Shown one piece after another: positions 19,375 through 28,540 of a stretch of DNA of 64,000 bases (positions within the stretch are counted from its first letter, which is position 1; each line of letters opens with the position of its first letter). The translations under genes and the position numbers were made by a program. The notes under the pieces were generated by a model. It had not been told where the DNA came from. It worked only from the letters and a program-made list of their open reading frames with translations, and searched no databases. Source of the stretch: Candidatus Nitrospira allomarina (lineage in GTDB: Bacteria; Nitrospirota; Nitrospiria; Nitrospirales; UBA8639); the NCBI RefSeq assembly GCF_032050975.1, contig NZ_CP116967.1, forward strand, positions 620,001 to 684,000, read 5' to 3'.

Positions 19375-19938
19375 ATGACACAAATCCCTGAGCAACATCC
19401 TCTAAGGCAGTTATTTGGCCGGTTGACAGAACGAAACTTTTCCGAAGCATTGGGATGGCCAGATTTTCAAGTGACGGAATATGTTTCAAACCTGCTTCTC
19501 GAATTTATCCATATCGATCAACTCTCCCGTATCAAAGACCATGAGGGAGAACCCGTCGAAACAGTGGTGGAACTCCTGTACGCGGCCGAATCCCATAGCC
19601 AACAGTCTTCTGCTGAAAAAGAGCGGGATATTCATCGTCATATTGGGGATTTGACCCTGTTCCTGGCCGGACTCTTCCCCGAATATTGCAAACGGATAAA
19701 ATGCTCCGGACTTATTCACCACAAAGATTTTTTGGTGGATTACGTCAAAGCCGGCAAACGCTCCTACAGTATTGTCGCTACCCATCAAGATCCTCAGGGC
19801 AAAAATCCACCCGCACTCTTTCAAACTCTTTCAACGAATTTTGAACTCTGCGTCGCGGGCCTTGGTTTTGTCCGATTAGACCTGGATCGTTTTCAGGATT
19901 CTAGCCTGAACCAAGCGCAAAGCCAGCTTTTCCACTAA
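19375..19938 (+). CDS. Conserved-looking soluble protein of unknown function
   Basis: ATG 19375, preceded by GGGAAGG, gives 187 residues; a GTG at 19351 is an alternative. It is soluble and helical. A stretch DFLVDYVKAGKRSYSIVATHQ and two Cys in YCKRIKCSG stand out, but no motif is recognised. The gene lies 55 bases after dtd and is probably in the same transcript. Confidence 0.72.
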   Translation: MTQIPEQHPLRQLFGRLTERNFSEALGWPDFQVTEYVSNLLLEFIHIDQLSRIKDHEGEPVETVVELLYAAESHSQQSSAEKERDIHRHIGDLTLFLAGLFPEYCKRIKCSGLIHHKDFLVDYVKAGKRSYSIVATHQDPQGKNPPALFQTLSTNFELCVAGLGFVRLDLDRFQDSSLNQAQSQLFH

Positions 19939-20391
19939 GCGCTGGTCTTCATGGCCGTTTCCTTCGCTCGTTCCTCAATATGGTGACCCACCTGCCCAGC
20001 CCTCTTCGCTGCCTCACTGGATTTTCCGGGATGGCAAGTCCCATCATCCACAGAATTTGCAAACCCGACAAAAACAGCTTAGTCAACAGCAATGTGACAG
20101 AACATCCCTATTCTCTCGAGGCCCAATGTTTTTCACTTGCATTTTCCCTTATCCCGCCTTCTCGCTCCGAGCCGGTCGATCAGGAGGATCGCTTCCGAAT
20201 CAAAAAGAGAGAAACCAATTTTCCTCACATGCCTATTCAGATGACATACAAATATGCCGAAATGCCTATGATCGGAAAACATCACCGATATATCCTCGTA
20301 TTCATGGACCCCGTTAGTATGAGGATTTGTGGATCTTCGGATGCAGAGTCTTTCGAGACACTCGCGAAGATCTTCTGACCAAGAGTGCTTT
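19939..20391. other. Intergenic stretch, no gene seen
   Basis: About 450 bases lie before the HDOD-GGDEF gene. Open frames here give low-complexity, Pro/His/Ser-rich translations without a ribosome-binding site. The promoter for the downstream cyclase presumably lies here. Confidence 0.55.
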
Positions 20392-21912
20392 ATGACACCA
20401 GAACTTGAAAAGAAACTACAATCCTGCCCAAGCCTTCCAAGCCCGACAAACGTCGCCATACAAATCATCAACTTAGCCAATGAACCGGAAATCGACCTCT
20501 ACAGTTTCATCAGAATTCTCAATTGCGACCCGGCTCTGGCTAGTAAAATCCTACGAATCGCCAATTCTCCGATATACCCATATTGCAAAAAAGTTGAAAG
20601 TCTTCACCAAGCAGTGTTGGTCCTTGGTCTCAACGCGACTATTTCTCTGGCCCTCTCCTTTTCATTAATGGAATCCCTACAAACCAGTCGGGGAACCGGC
20701 CTGGACTATGGGTTGTATTGGAAACGTGCACTTTTGGCAGGAACGGCTAGCCGTGTCCTTGGAACGGCCTGTGGGTTGGCTGAAATTGAAGAGTTATATC
20801 TTTCGAGTCTGATGCAAGATTTGGGAATGCTCGCCCTCGATCAGGTATTCCCTGACCTGTACAATCCCCCTGACCTGGATCAAACCTCCCATGCCAGTAT
20901 CATCTCCCATGAATTCCAACTCCTAGGAGTCAATCATGCTGCCGTGGGAAGTTGGCTCTTGACGCAGTGGAATTTTCCTGATCGGCTCCGATTGGCCGTG
21001 GCTGGAAGCGATGACCCCTCTCGCATTCCACAAGGAGATGAACGCGCAAAATTTGTTTACTGTGTGTCGCTGGCAGGGAAAATTGCGGAAATCTTTTTAC
21101 GCGACTCTCACGGCACCTACCTCCAAGCGGTCAGGGAGGATGCCCATACTTCGCTGAATCTCACTTCAGCGGGGCTCATGGAAGTTTTGGAAACAACACA
21201 AGGGCTTCTTCCGGAAACAGAGAAAATATTCCGGACTGACTTAGAAACCTGGACCGACCCTCAAGCCATTCTGGAGAAAGCCAGGGAGGCACTTCTTCTC
21301 AGAAGCCTTCAAACTATCAAGGAAGTTCAGGAGCTTCAACAGAATAACGCCGCCATGGAAGCCAAGTTTCACAATTTGGAAGAAATCCACCGTCACGACC
21401 CCCTCACCGGGGCATTGACAAGAGCCTCCCTGGATAAATACTTAGAAACCTCTTTTAAACACGCTCTCGCCAGCAATGAATGTTTGACGCTGGTATTTGG
21501 GGACTTAGATAAATTTAAATCCGTCAATGATACCTATGGTCACCAGGCAGGGGATATGGTTCTTCAATCTACCGCCCATCTCTTACGATCGAACCTTCGC
21601 ACGACCGATTCGGTCGGACGCTACGGTGGAGAAGAGTTCGTGCTCATACTGCCAAAAGCTTCATCAACCACCGCCATTATGGTTTGCGAGAGAATCCTCT
21701 CAGCGTTTCGAGACACCACTCATGAAATAGCCGAAGACAGACGCATCAACGTTACCATTTCTCTTGGAATCGCAACCCACACGCCTGATCACCCCTATCC
21801 GACTATCACCAATTTACTCCATGATGCAGATGAAGCCGTCTATTATTCAAAAATACACGGTGGCAACAGACACACCTCCTATGACAAAATACAAACTGAA
21901 CAATCAGTTTGA
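20392..21912 (+). CDS. HDOD-GGDEF diguanylate cyclase
   Basis: ATG 20392 gives 506 residues. Residues about 1-280 form an HDOD domain (SKILRIANSPIYPYCK is the signature). A short coiled coil leads to a GGDEF domain at about 340-500. The cyclase A-site is intact as GRYGGEEFVLILP, and the allosteric I-site RTTD lies five residues before it, so product inhibition by c-di-GMP is expected. HDOD domains act as signalling platforms and usually lack HD hydrolase residues. Upstream in-frame codons are open but lack a ribosome-binding site. Confidence 0.93.
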   Translation: MTPELEKKLQSCPSLPSPTNVAIQIINLANEPEIDLYSFIRILNCDPALASKILRIANSPIYPYCKKVESLHQAVLVLGLNATISLALSFSLMESLQTSRGTGLDYGLYWKRALLAGTASRVLGTACGLAEIEELYLSSLMQDLGMLALDQVFPDLYNPPDLDQTSHASIISHEFQLLGVNHAAVGSWLLTQWNFPDRLRLAVAGSDDPSRIPQGDERAKFVYCVSLAGKIAEIFLRDSHGTYLQAVREDAHTSLNLTSAGLMEVLETTQGLLPETEKIFRTDLETWTDPQAILEKAREALLLRSLQTIKEVQELQQNNAAMEAKFHNLEEIHRHDPLTGALTRASLDKYLETSFKHALASNECLTLVFGDLDKFKSVNDTYGHQAGDMVLQSTAHLLRSNLRTTDSVGRYGGEEFVLILPKASSTTAIMVCERILSAFRDTTHEIAEDRRINVTISLGIATHTPDHPYPTITNLLHDADEAVYYSKIHGGNRHTSYDKIQTEQSV

Positions 21913-21967
21913 TTGAATCAGGAAGAAAGCACGACTCGCCACCAAGATTTGTAAAATCCTTCGCCCT

Positions 21968-22888
21968 TTGCTTAAATCAACACCTATCCCCACACCCAAA
22001 GTCCTGATCCATGGGGGAGCAGGCTCCCGACAACCAACCCACAATCAGTCAGTTTGTCTGACAGAGGCACTCATGAAGGGATATGAATGCCTCAAGACAG
22101 GGCATTCATCATTAGATGCGGTAGAAACCATGATCCGTTACCTGGAGGAATCGGGATTGTTTAATGCCGGGCGAGGATCGCTTCGACAACTCGACGGGAT
22201 TCAACGGATGGACGCATCGATCATGGACGGGCAGACCATATCGGCTGGCGGTGTAGCAGGGCTGGAAGGATATCTTCATCCAATCTGCGCCGCGCGACGG
22301 ATCATGACCGACACCGACCATGTATTGATAGTCGGCTCACATGCCAATCGATTGGCCGGGCATTTTGGTTTAGCTCGATTGGTCCATTTGAAGGGTTCGA
22401 CTCCATTGAAAAACAAAGGAAGTTCACGAAACACGATTAATCCTAAATCCCAAGCACTTTACCGTCAGTTAGGATTGTATGACACCGTCGGTGCCGTCGC
22501 CTTGGACTGTGCCGGCCATCTTGCCGCAGGGGCCTCAACAGGGGGAGTTGCGGTCATGTTACCTGGCCGTGTAGGAGATACCCCCTTAATCGGCGCGGGA
22601 GTGTATGCCGATGATACCGCCGGTGCCATTTCCATGACGGGCTTAGGAGAATCCATCATACGAACCGGCATGGCCAAACATCTGGCTATCCTGCTGGAGC
22701 TAGGCTGGACACCCGCAAGAGCTGCCAACTATGCACTCAAGGCACTCGTCAGTCGAATACAGGGGGAGGCCGGATGCCTCATCCTTGATCGCTCTGGCAA
22801 GTTTGCGATTCGGCATACCACCCCATGGATGAGCGCCGGGTATTGGAACGGCCGTGGTAAGCCTGTCGTCAAAAACCGTTTTCCCTGA
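21968..22888 (+). CDS. Isoaspartyl peptidase / plant-type L-asparaginase (Ntn hydrolase)
   Basis: The 306-residue protein has the family N-terminus VLIHGGAGSR, the AVETMIRYLEESGLFNAGRGS segment and RMDASIMDG. The autocatalytic nucleophile is the Thr in YDTVGAVALDCAGHLA, followed by ASTGGV. The precursor cleaves itself before this Thr to give alpha and beta chains. It hydrolyses beta-aspartyl peptides and asparagine. No ATG fits, so TTG 21968 is the likely start. Confidence 0.92.
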   Translation: MLKSTPIPTPKVLIHGGAGSRQPTHNQSVCLTEALMKGYECLKTGHSSLDAVETMIRYLEESGLFNAGRGSLRQLDGIQRMDASIMDGQTISAGGVAGLEGYLHPICAARRIMTDTDHVLIVGSHANRLAGHFGLARLVHLKGSTPLKNKGSSRNTINPKSQALYRQLGLYDTVGAVALDCAGHLAAGASTGGVAVMLPGRVGDTPLIGAGVYADDTAGAISMTGLGESIIRTGMAKHLAILLELGWTPARAANYALKALVSRIQGEAGCLILDRSGKFAIRHTTPWMSAGYWNGRGKPVVKNRFP

Positions 22889-23013
22889 AAGGTGTTTAAT
22901 GCCCATTTTTTATTGAAACGCTCAACCTTAGCCGTTCATCCTGTTCATCGCCAAATCGCACCATATTTTCATTGATCATCCAAACATGCGATAATTCCTG
23001 AAGGAGTGTTTTT

Positions 23014-23457
23014 ATGTCCTCTTCCACCTTTCATCTCTCCATTCCGGTTAAGGATATCGAATCCACGAAAGAATTTTATGTTCAAGGACTGGGATGCGGC
23101 TCGGGCCGCCAGTCTTCCGTCGCCATCACATTAAATTTCCATGGCCACCAAATTGTGGGCCATGTGACCAAGGACCTTGGCCCCCAACAAACAAGCATCT
23201 ACCCCCGACATTTCGGGTTAATCTGCCGGACAGAAGAGGAATGGAATGAACTTCGAAATCGGGCCCAAACGAATAGCCTCATATTTTTTCGGGAGCCCAG
23301 TCGACGTTTTCCTGGGACTCCTCTCGAACACTTAACGTTTTTCCTGGAAGATCCGTCGCATAATCTGCTTGAATTCAAATATTACCTCAATGCGAATGCC
23401 ATCTTCGGGGAGGAGACTTTTTCTCAAATTGGCGACGCCCATGAACGGAATGGGTAG
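23014..23457 (+). CDS. VOC-superfamily (glyoxalase/dioxygenase-like) protein
   Basis: The 147-residue protein has the paired beta-alpha-beta-beta-beta modules of the VOC fold. Candidate metal ligands are His in STFHLSIPVKD, His in LEHLTFFLEDPS and Glu in NLLEFKYY, as in many VOC dioxygenase-like proteins. A GAAGGAGTG element precedes the ATG. Substrate cannot be predicted. Confidence 0.85.
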   Translation: MSSSTFHLSIPVKDIESTKEFYVQGLGCGSGRQSSVAITLNFHGHQIVGHVTKDLGPQQTSIYPRHFGLICRTEEEWNELRNRAQTNSLIFFREPSRRFPGTPLEHLTFFLEDPSHNLLEFKYYLNANAIFGEETFSQIGDAHERNG

Positions 23458-23496
23458 GAGGTTTTCCCTCACCTGTCATCATTTGTCAGGGCAACG

Positions 23497-24171
23497 CTAT
23501 CTGAGGGCTTGAAGCACTTCCGTAAAATGCCCGTTCACTTTGACCTTGGGAAATATACTCCTTATGGTCCCATCCTCATTAATCACCACTGTTGTTCGTT
23601 CAATCCCCATATATTTCCGACCATACATTGACTTTTCTTTCCAAACTCCATAGGCCTGAATCATGGCCTTAGACTCATCACTTAACAAGGGAAAATTGAG
23701 TTGAAACTTATCGGAAAACTTCCGGTGAGAGGAGACCGAATCCGCACTCACTCCGAACACGACCGCTCCGCTCTTTCTCAATTCCTGAATACCATCCCGA
23801 AAGCAGCAGGCTTCTGTCGTACAGCCGGGCGTGTCATCTTTCGGGTAGAAGTACACAACTACTTTTTTCCCTCGAAGCTCCGATGAATTCACGATGCGTC
23901 CCGTATCATCGGGAAGAGAAAAAGCAGGAGCAGGATCCCCAACCTGCAACTCAGCCGTCCCCGCTGTGCGTGGACTCTGTTGAGCCGGTTTTTTCGTTTT
24001 AGGGGTAGATGCCGTTTTGATTTTCGTTGAGGGGTTTCGAGACCCTGAAGCCAGGCCCTGACTCTTTGATGAGGAACGCTTTGGTGCTGCTTTCTTTTTT
24101 GCAGCTACCTTTGTTTTTAATTGTAATGGTCCCTTCTTCTTAGGCTGGGTTTTTTTTTCTTTGGATGCCAT
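23497..24171 (-). CDS. bcp: Thiol peroxidase (Bcp/PrxQ) with Lys/Ala-rich N-terminal tail
   Basis: Residues about 75-224 are a Bcp-type peroxiredoxin: DPAPAFSLPDDTG, then VVVYFYPKDDTPGCTTEACC with the peroxidatic Cys in PGCT and the resolving Cys five residues later. The enzyme reduces H2O2 and organic peroxides with thioredoxin. The first 75 residues are an unusual basic, low-complexity tail rich in Lys, Ala, Pro and Ser, like histone H1-type tails. The tail has no hydrophobic core, so it is not a signal peptide; DNA or polyphosphate binding is speculative. Confidence 0.92.
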   Translation of the reverse strand: MASKEKKTQPKKKGPLQLKTKVAAKKKAAPKRSSSKSQGLASGSRNPSTKIKTASTPKTKKPAQQSPRTAGTAELQVGDPAPAFSLPDDTGRIVNSSELRGKKVVVYFYPKDDTPGCTTEACCFRDGIQELRKSGAVVFGVSADSVSSHRKFSDKFQLNFPLLSDESKAMIQAYGVWKEKSMYGRKYMGIERTTVVINEDGTIRSIFPKVKVNGHFTEVLQALR

Positions 24172-24778
24172 AGGATCCTCCTCTCATGGCAAGTGGGTAA
24201 AACGTGCCGTGATAACTCGTTTGCTGAATGAAAGTACCCTGACTCAATACAGGAAACTTCTCATCTCCCTAAAGATGGCCCATTGTACAATGAAGAAGAG
24301 GGTTCATTCCTCCCTTTTTTTCAAGGAAGCGGGCCACATGGCCCCCATTCTTGGGAAGGAACGAATCGCGTATAGCATTGATGCCCTCGAATTCTTTTGG
24401 CAGACCATCCTTTGTATCGCCACCTCATTTGATCTCTTCAGACGCTTAATTCTGATGAGCAACGCCAGAACACATTCTGAGTGGCCTAACCACCACATGC
24501 ATTTCCCATCTGGCTCACACCACAATGCCCAAACGAATGCTCAGACCTGGAATTTCAACCCTACGTGTGTTCCTACATATCGTTCACCTGTCCATATCTG
24601 GCATTGGCAAAGTGGAGGGATTCTCCCCTTCTTGGTCCTTATAAAGGCGCCATCATACCAGGAAGAAAAATGCTGACTGGGGTTATCAATTCGACTCAGG
24701 AAGGAATTAACGCTCGATCGGGGTTTTAAGACATTTCTCCACAGTCGAAGGATTTGAGTTGAAAGGCATTCCCCGAGC
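24172..24778. other. Intergenic stretch, no convincing gene
   Basis: About 600 bases lie between the bcp start and the end of the next minus-strand gene. An open frame covers most of it on the plus strand, but it overlaps the bcp start and its translation is rich in His, Trp, Cys and Ser without a recognisable fold. I see no RNA gene. Confidence 0.5.
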
Positions 24779-25165
24779 TTAGCGGATAGGCTTGTCAGCT
24801 AGGAAAGATGAAGAAGTCAAGGAAGTGTATTCACGAAGGCGCAATTCTAATGCTTGTATTTCTTCGTCTTTCTGTTTGAGATCCATAACCAGAAGATTAT
24901 TCTGTACTTCGACATTCTGCAGCTCATTTTGCAAACTTTGTATGGCCGGATGCACCTGATCCAATTTTTCCTTGGTAGCTTGTAATTCCCGTCCGAGTCT
25001 TTCCTTCGTTTCCTGTAGATCACAAGCAATGGACTTTTTCGTTTTTTCCATGGTCGATAAGTCGTTCTCCAACATTTTCAGCCGATCTTCAAGCATCATC
25101 TTCTCTTCCCGGATAGACTGAACGATGGTATGGACTTCTTCAAGCAGATCAGCAAGGTCTTTCAT
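24779..25165 (-). CDS. Coiled-coil protein of unknown function
   Basis: ATG 25165 lies about nine bases after GAGGATC and gives 128 residues; a GTG at 25180 is possible. Residues 1-115 are a near-continuous heptad coiled coil (EEKMMLEDRLKMLENDLS, LQNELQNVEVQNNLLVMDL). The C-terminus is a short Ser-rich tail. There is no signal peptide. Structural or scaffold roles are usual, but no specific function can be given. Confidence 0.72.
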   Translation of the reverse strand: MKDLADLLEEVHTIVQSIREEKMMLEDRLKMLENDLSTMEKTKKSIACDLQETKERLGRELQATKEKLDQVHPAIQSLQNELQNVEVQNNLLVMDLKQKDEEIQALELRLREYTSLTSSSFLADKPIR

Positions 25166-25397
25166 CTCATTGATCCTCACAGCTCACAAACTTTGCAACC
25201 GGTGACATTATTTGAGGCTTTCCCCAGTCATGGTATCGGCCTATTTTTCCCCAATATTTAGTAGCCCTACGATTGTTATTCAATTTTTTGTTTAAATCAT
25301 TGGCTCCCTGCTAATAAATCTCTTCAGGAGGCAATGGTTTTGGCACCCTTTTTTGCTCGGCACATCTTTTTTTGAGTAAAAGTACGACTCATATTTC

Positions 25398-25427
25398 TTG
25401 ACAAATGTTTTCTGCAAATTTTATATT
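25398..25427 (+). promoter_or_regulatory. Sigma-70-type promoter of the Rrf2 regulator
   Basis: A perfect TTGACA at 25398-25403 is followed after 18 bases by TATATT at 25422-25427. The start codon is 37 bases further down. Confidence 0.6.
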
Positions 25428-25463
25428 GCACATTATTCCTATCGTTTTAGTATGAATTAAGAC

Positions 25464-25922
25464 ATGAACAAGTTTCCTATCAAAGTCACCTATGGAATTA
25501 TGGCCACAATCGAGCTAGCAAAGCAGGACAGATCCATACCGCTTCAAGCCAAAATCATCGCTCAGCGACAGGGGATACCCTCTCGCTTTATTGAACAAAT
25601 CCTTCAGCACTTGAAACAAGCCGGGATTATTAGGAGCCTTCGAGGAGCACAAGGAGGGTATACCCTGGCACAACACCCCAGTCAGATTTCCCTTGCGGAT
25701 TTAGTCAATTCAATGAATGGGTGGGCGACAGAACCATTGCTCCAACATGGGCACACCAACGGTCATTCGGAAAGCCGACAGGTTCCGAACGTCTTACTTT
25801 CAAATATTTGGCAACAGGTTCAAGAGGCGGAGCAGGCAGTTCTGCGGGGCATTTCCTTACAAAAATTGGTCGAACAATATCAAACGCTCGAAACCCAGCG
25901 CTGCCTGATGTATCATATTTAG
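25464..25922 (+). CDS. Rrf2-family regulator, CymR-like
   Basis: The 152-residue protein has the Rrf2 winged helix: KVTYGIMATIELAKQD, IAQRQGIPSRFIEQILQHLKQAGII and the wing LRGAQGGYTLA. The cysteine triplet that binds a 2Fe-2S cluster in IscR/NsrR is absent; the only Cys lies near the C-terminus. Members without the cluster include CymR, which controls cysteine and sulfur genes in Firmicutes through CysK. The gene lies 101 bases before the sulfate reduction cluster, so it is the likely regulator of those genes. Confidence 0.9.
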   Translation: MNKFPIKVTYGIMATIELAKQDRSIPLQAKIIAQRQGIPSRFIEQILQHLKQAGIIRSLRGAQGGYTLAQHPSQISLADLVNSMNGWATEPLLQHGHTNGHSESRQVPNVLLSNIWQQVQEAEQAVLRGISLQKLVEQYQTLETQRCLMYHI

Positions 25923-26023
25923 CTTTGGCAAAGGATGGACCATTCCAGGGTCAAACAGAAATTAGGGCATTTTTAAGCCAACCCTAGAAATTTACCCCTC
26001 TATTCGGGATTTGGAGAATTATC

Positions 26024-28534
26024 ATGAGCACCTCACCGGTCACCAGCCACCCTCCTATTCACACGGTTCCGATACCCCAGGAGATTCTTGAAGAAATAGA
26101 AACTTTCGAAGATGAGGTCAATCGCCTGCAATCCGGGGACACTCCAGCCGACGTGTTCAAACCGTTTCGACTCCAATACGGTATTTATGGTCAACGCCAG
26201 GCCGATGTCCAAATGGTCCGGATCAAGATTCCCTTTGGTGGTCTGAACGCCAATCAACTACGCCAAGTGGCAGACATTGCAGATACCTTTGCGACCGGCG
26301 TGGGACATGTCACGACGCGGCAGGATATTCAACTGCACTTTGTTCCCCTCCGCCATGTTGGCACTATCATGCGAAAACTGGCGGAAGTTGGACTCACCAC
26401 TCGGGAAGCCTGCGCCAATACCGTCCGGAATGTCACAGCCTGTGCGTTGGCAGGAGTGTGCCCCGGCGAGGTGTTTGACGTGACACCCTACGCGAAAACC
26501 GTGGCTTATCATTTATTACGGAATCCTCTCAACCAAAGTCTCCCTCGCAAATTTAAGATTGCGTTTTCCGGCTGTAAGCAGGACTGTGCCCTCACCCCCA
26601 TCCACGATGTCGGGCTTCTGGCTGCCCGCAATACTGAAGGGGTTCCGGGGTTCAAAATGGTCGTTGGAGGCGGATTGGGGTCCACTCCGCGTCTCGCCAA
26701 AGTGCTTCATGAATTCGTTCCCATGGAAGAATTGATTCCCGCCATCGAAGCCATGCTCAAGGTATTTGATAATTTAGGCAACCGAAAAAATCGAAGCAAA
26801 GCCCGGATGAAATTTGTCATTGACAAATTGGGGTTTGATGAATTTTCTCAACGATGGAAAGAGACCTACGATGCCATGTTGCAATCCGGCGCCACCAAAC
26901 TTGGATTGAAAACGACCCCGTATCCTGATGATCCTCCCTTGGTGATGCCGACGAAATCCGGGAACGGCACTTCCACCTCAGGCAATGGAAACAGCCACCC
27001 TCATAGCTCAGCACAACATGAAGATCCCTCATCTCAAGAGGCGTTCGATCATTGGTGTGCAACCAATGTGATTACGCAACGCCAGTCAGGCTATAGAACA
27101 GCGGTGGTGAGACTTCCCTCCGGTGATATCACGTCTGAGCAAATGTTTGGACTGGCCGATCTCGCCGAACGGTGGGCCAACGGAAACCTTCGTACCACCA
27201 TCAATCAGAACATCATGGTGCGATGGCTTCCCGAACTGCGTCTCCGGCACTTCTATGACGAACTAGTCGCTCATGGGTTGGGCGACCCTGGAGCCGAAGG
27301 CGTCGCAGATATCGTCTCCTGCCCAGGGACCGACACCTGCGGACTGGGAATCACCTCTTCTAAGGGACTGGCTCGAGCGCTGGCAGAAGTGTTCCCTGCC
27401 GGAAAGATCGCAGAGGACCTGGAAGGGGTGAACGTGAAAATCAGTGGCTGCCACAATTCCTGCGCTCAACATCATATCGCCACAATCGGATTGCATGGAG
27501 TCGGCAAACGCATTGGAGACCATGTGGCGCCAGTGTATGAATTGCACCTTGGGGGACGGGTCAACGGCACTGCCAAAATTGCCCAACTCATTGTGAAGGT
27601 CCCTGCGAAAAACGTCCCCGCTGCCGTCCAGCATCTGCTGGATCTCTATCGCCGGGATAGAAAAAATGGGGAGTCCCTCCTGGCGTTCATTGATCGCACC
27701 GGAAAAATCCAACTAAAAGATGAACTAATCCCCTACACCATTCTTCCCACATATCAAGAGGATCCACAATTCTATATTGACTGGGAAGGCGATGAGGAAT
27801 TTTCGGTTGAGGACCTCGGACCCGGCGAATGCGCCGGCGGCGCGTTGGAGATGATCGACAATCGGATCCTTGAAGCGGAACAGGAACTGTATCAAGCGCG
27901 TCTGTTGGCTGAAAAGCACCAATACGCGTTTGCCATTAACAAAGCCTATCGAGCGGTGGTGGCAGGAGCAAAAGCCATCCTTGTCACAGAAGGGATTGAT
28001 CCGAATACGGATGCCGACACCTTAGCGGAATTTGACAAGTTGATTGTGGCCAAAGGGCTCATGCCGGCGGAATACCACAATCTGGCCCTGACAGTGGGAG
28101 ATCTGGGGAACAAAGACGCCTCGGCTGATCTGACGCAAGGGAAAATCGCATTCACAAAAGGTTTCGTGGATCTCTGCCGGACCGTTTCGGACCAAATCGG
28201 CCAGGACCTCAAGTTGGCTCCTGCTGAATTGGGACATAAATCAACTGAATCAACCAGGACGGTACCTACGTCACCTGACAAGGAACCCTCCCCATCAGGC
28301 GTGCCCGTCTACGACCTGCGGGGCGTGGCCTGTCCCATGAATTACGTGAAAACCAAGTTAAAATTAGAAATGATGGACCACGGTGAACAGTTGGAAGTAT
28401 GGTTGGACGGCGGCGATCCGATTCGCAACGTCCCAGTAAGTCTTCGAAACGATGGACACAATGTGCTCAAACAGGAGCCCATAGACCCTGAAGAGCAGCA
28501 TTTCCGAGTGGTAGTGGAGAAAGTGGAATCGTAA
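26024..28534 (+). CDS. Ferredoxin-type sulfite (nitrite) reductase fused to HEPN-like and TusA domains
   Basis: The 836-residue protein has three parts. Residues about 30-600 are a duplicated siroheme reductase. The N-terminal half holds CALAGVC and GCKQDC, the C-terminal half holds CPGTDTC and GCHNSC; each set has the C-x5-C and C-x3-C spacing of a 4Fe-4S/siroheme site. Residues about 630-750 are all helical and look like a HEPN-type bundle. The last 80 residues are a TusA sulfur-carrier domain with YDLRGVACPMNYVKTKLKLE (the CPxP-like Cys). Context with cysH, cysD and cysN argues for sulfite as substrate, though nitrite cannot be excluded. Confidence 0.9.
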   Translation: MSTSPVTSHPPIHTVPIPQEILEEIETFEDEVNRLQSGDTPADVFKPFRLQYGIYGQRQADVQMVRIKIPFGGLNANQLRQVADIADTFATGVGHVTTRQDIQLHFVPLRHVGTIMRKLAEVGLTTREACANTVRNVTACALAGVCPGEVFDVTPYAKTVAYHLLRNPLNQSLPRKFKIAFSGCKQDCALTPIHDVGLLAARNTEGVPGFKMVVGGGLGSTPRLAKVLHEFVPMEELIPAIEAMLKVFDNLGNRKNRSKARMKFVIDKLGFDEFSQRWKETYDAMLQSGATKLGLKTTPYPDDPPLVMPTKSGNGTSTSGNGNSHPHSSAQHEDPSSQEAFDHWCATNVITQRQSGYRTAVVRLPSGDITSEQMFGLADLAERWANGNLRTTINQNIMVRWLPELRLRHFYDELVAHGLGDPGAEGVADIVSCPGTDTCGLGITSSKGLARALAEVFPAGKIAEDLEGVNVKISGCHNSCAQHHIATIGLHGVGKRIGDHVAPVYELHLGGRVNGTAKIAQLIVKVPAKNVPAAVQHLLDLYRRDRKNGESLLAFIDRTGKIQLKDELIPYTILPTYQEDPQFYIDWEGDEEFSVEDLGPGECAGGALEMIDNRILEAEQELYQARLLAEKHQYAFAINKAYRAVVAGAKAILVTEGIDPNTDADTLAEFDKLIVAKGLMPAEYHNLALTVGDLGNKDASADLTQGKIAFTKGFVDLCRTVSDQIGQDLKLAPAELGHKSTESTRTVPTSPDKEPSPSGVPVYDLRGVACPMNYVKTKLKLEMMDHGEQLEVWLDGGDPIRNVPVSLRNDGHNVLKQEPIDPEEQHFRVVVEKVES

Positions 28535-28540
28535 AACCCC

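Noticed and set aside
19980-20378. Plus-strand open frame of 132 codons before the cyclase gene
   Set aside because: Pro/His/Ser/Met-rich translation without start signal; overlapping frames are equally open.
24161-24676. Plus-strand open frame of 171 codons
   Set aside because: It overlaps the bcp start, lacks a ribosome-binding site, and the translation has odd composition with no family resemblance.
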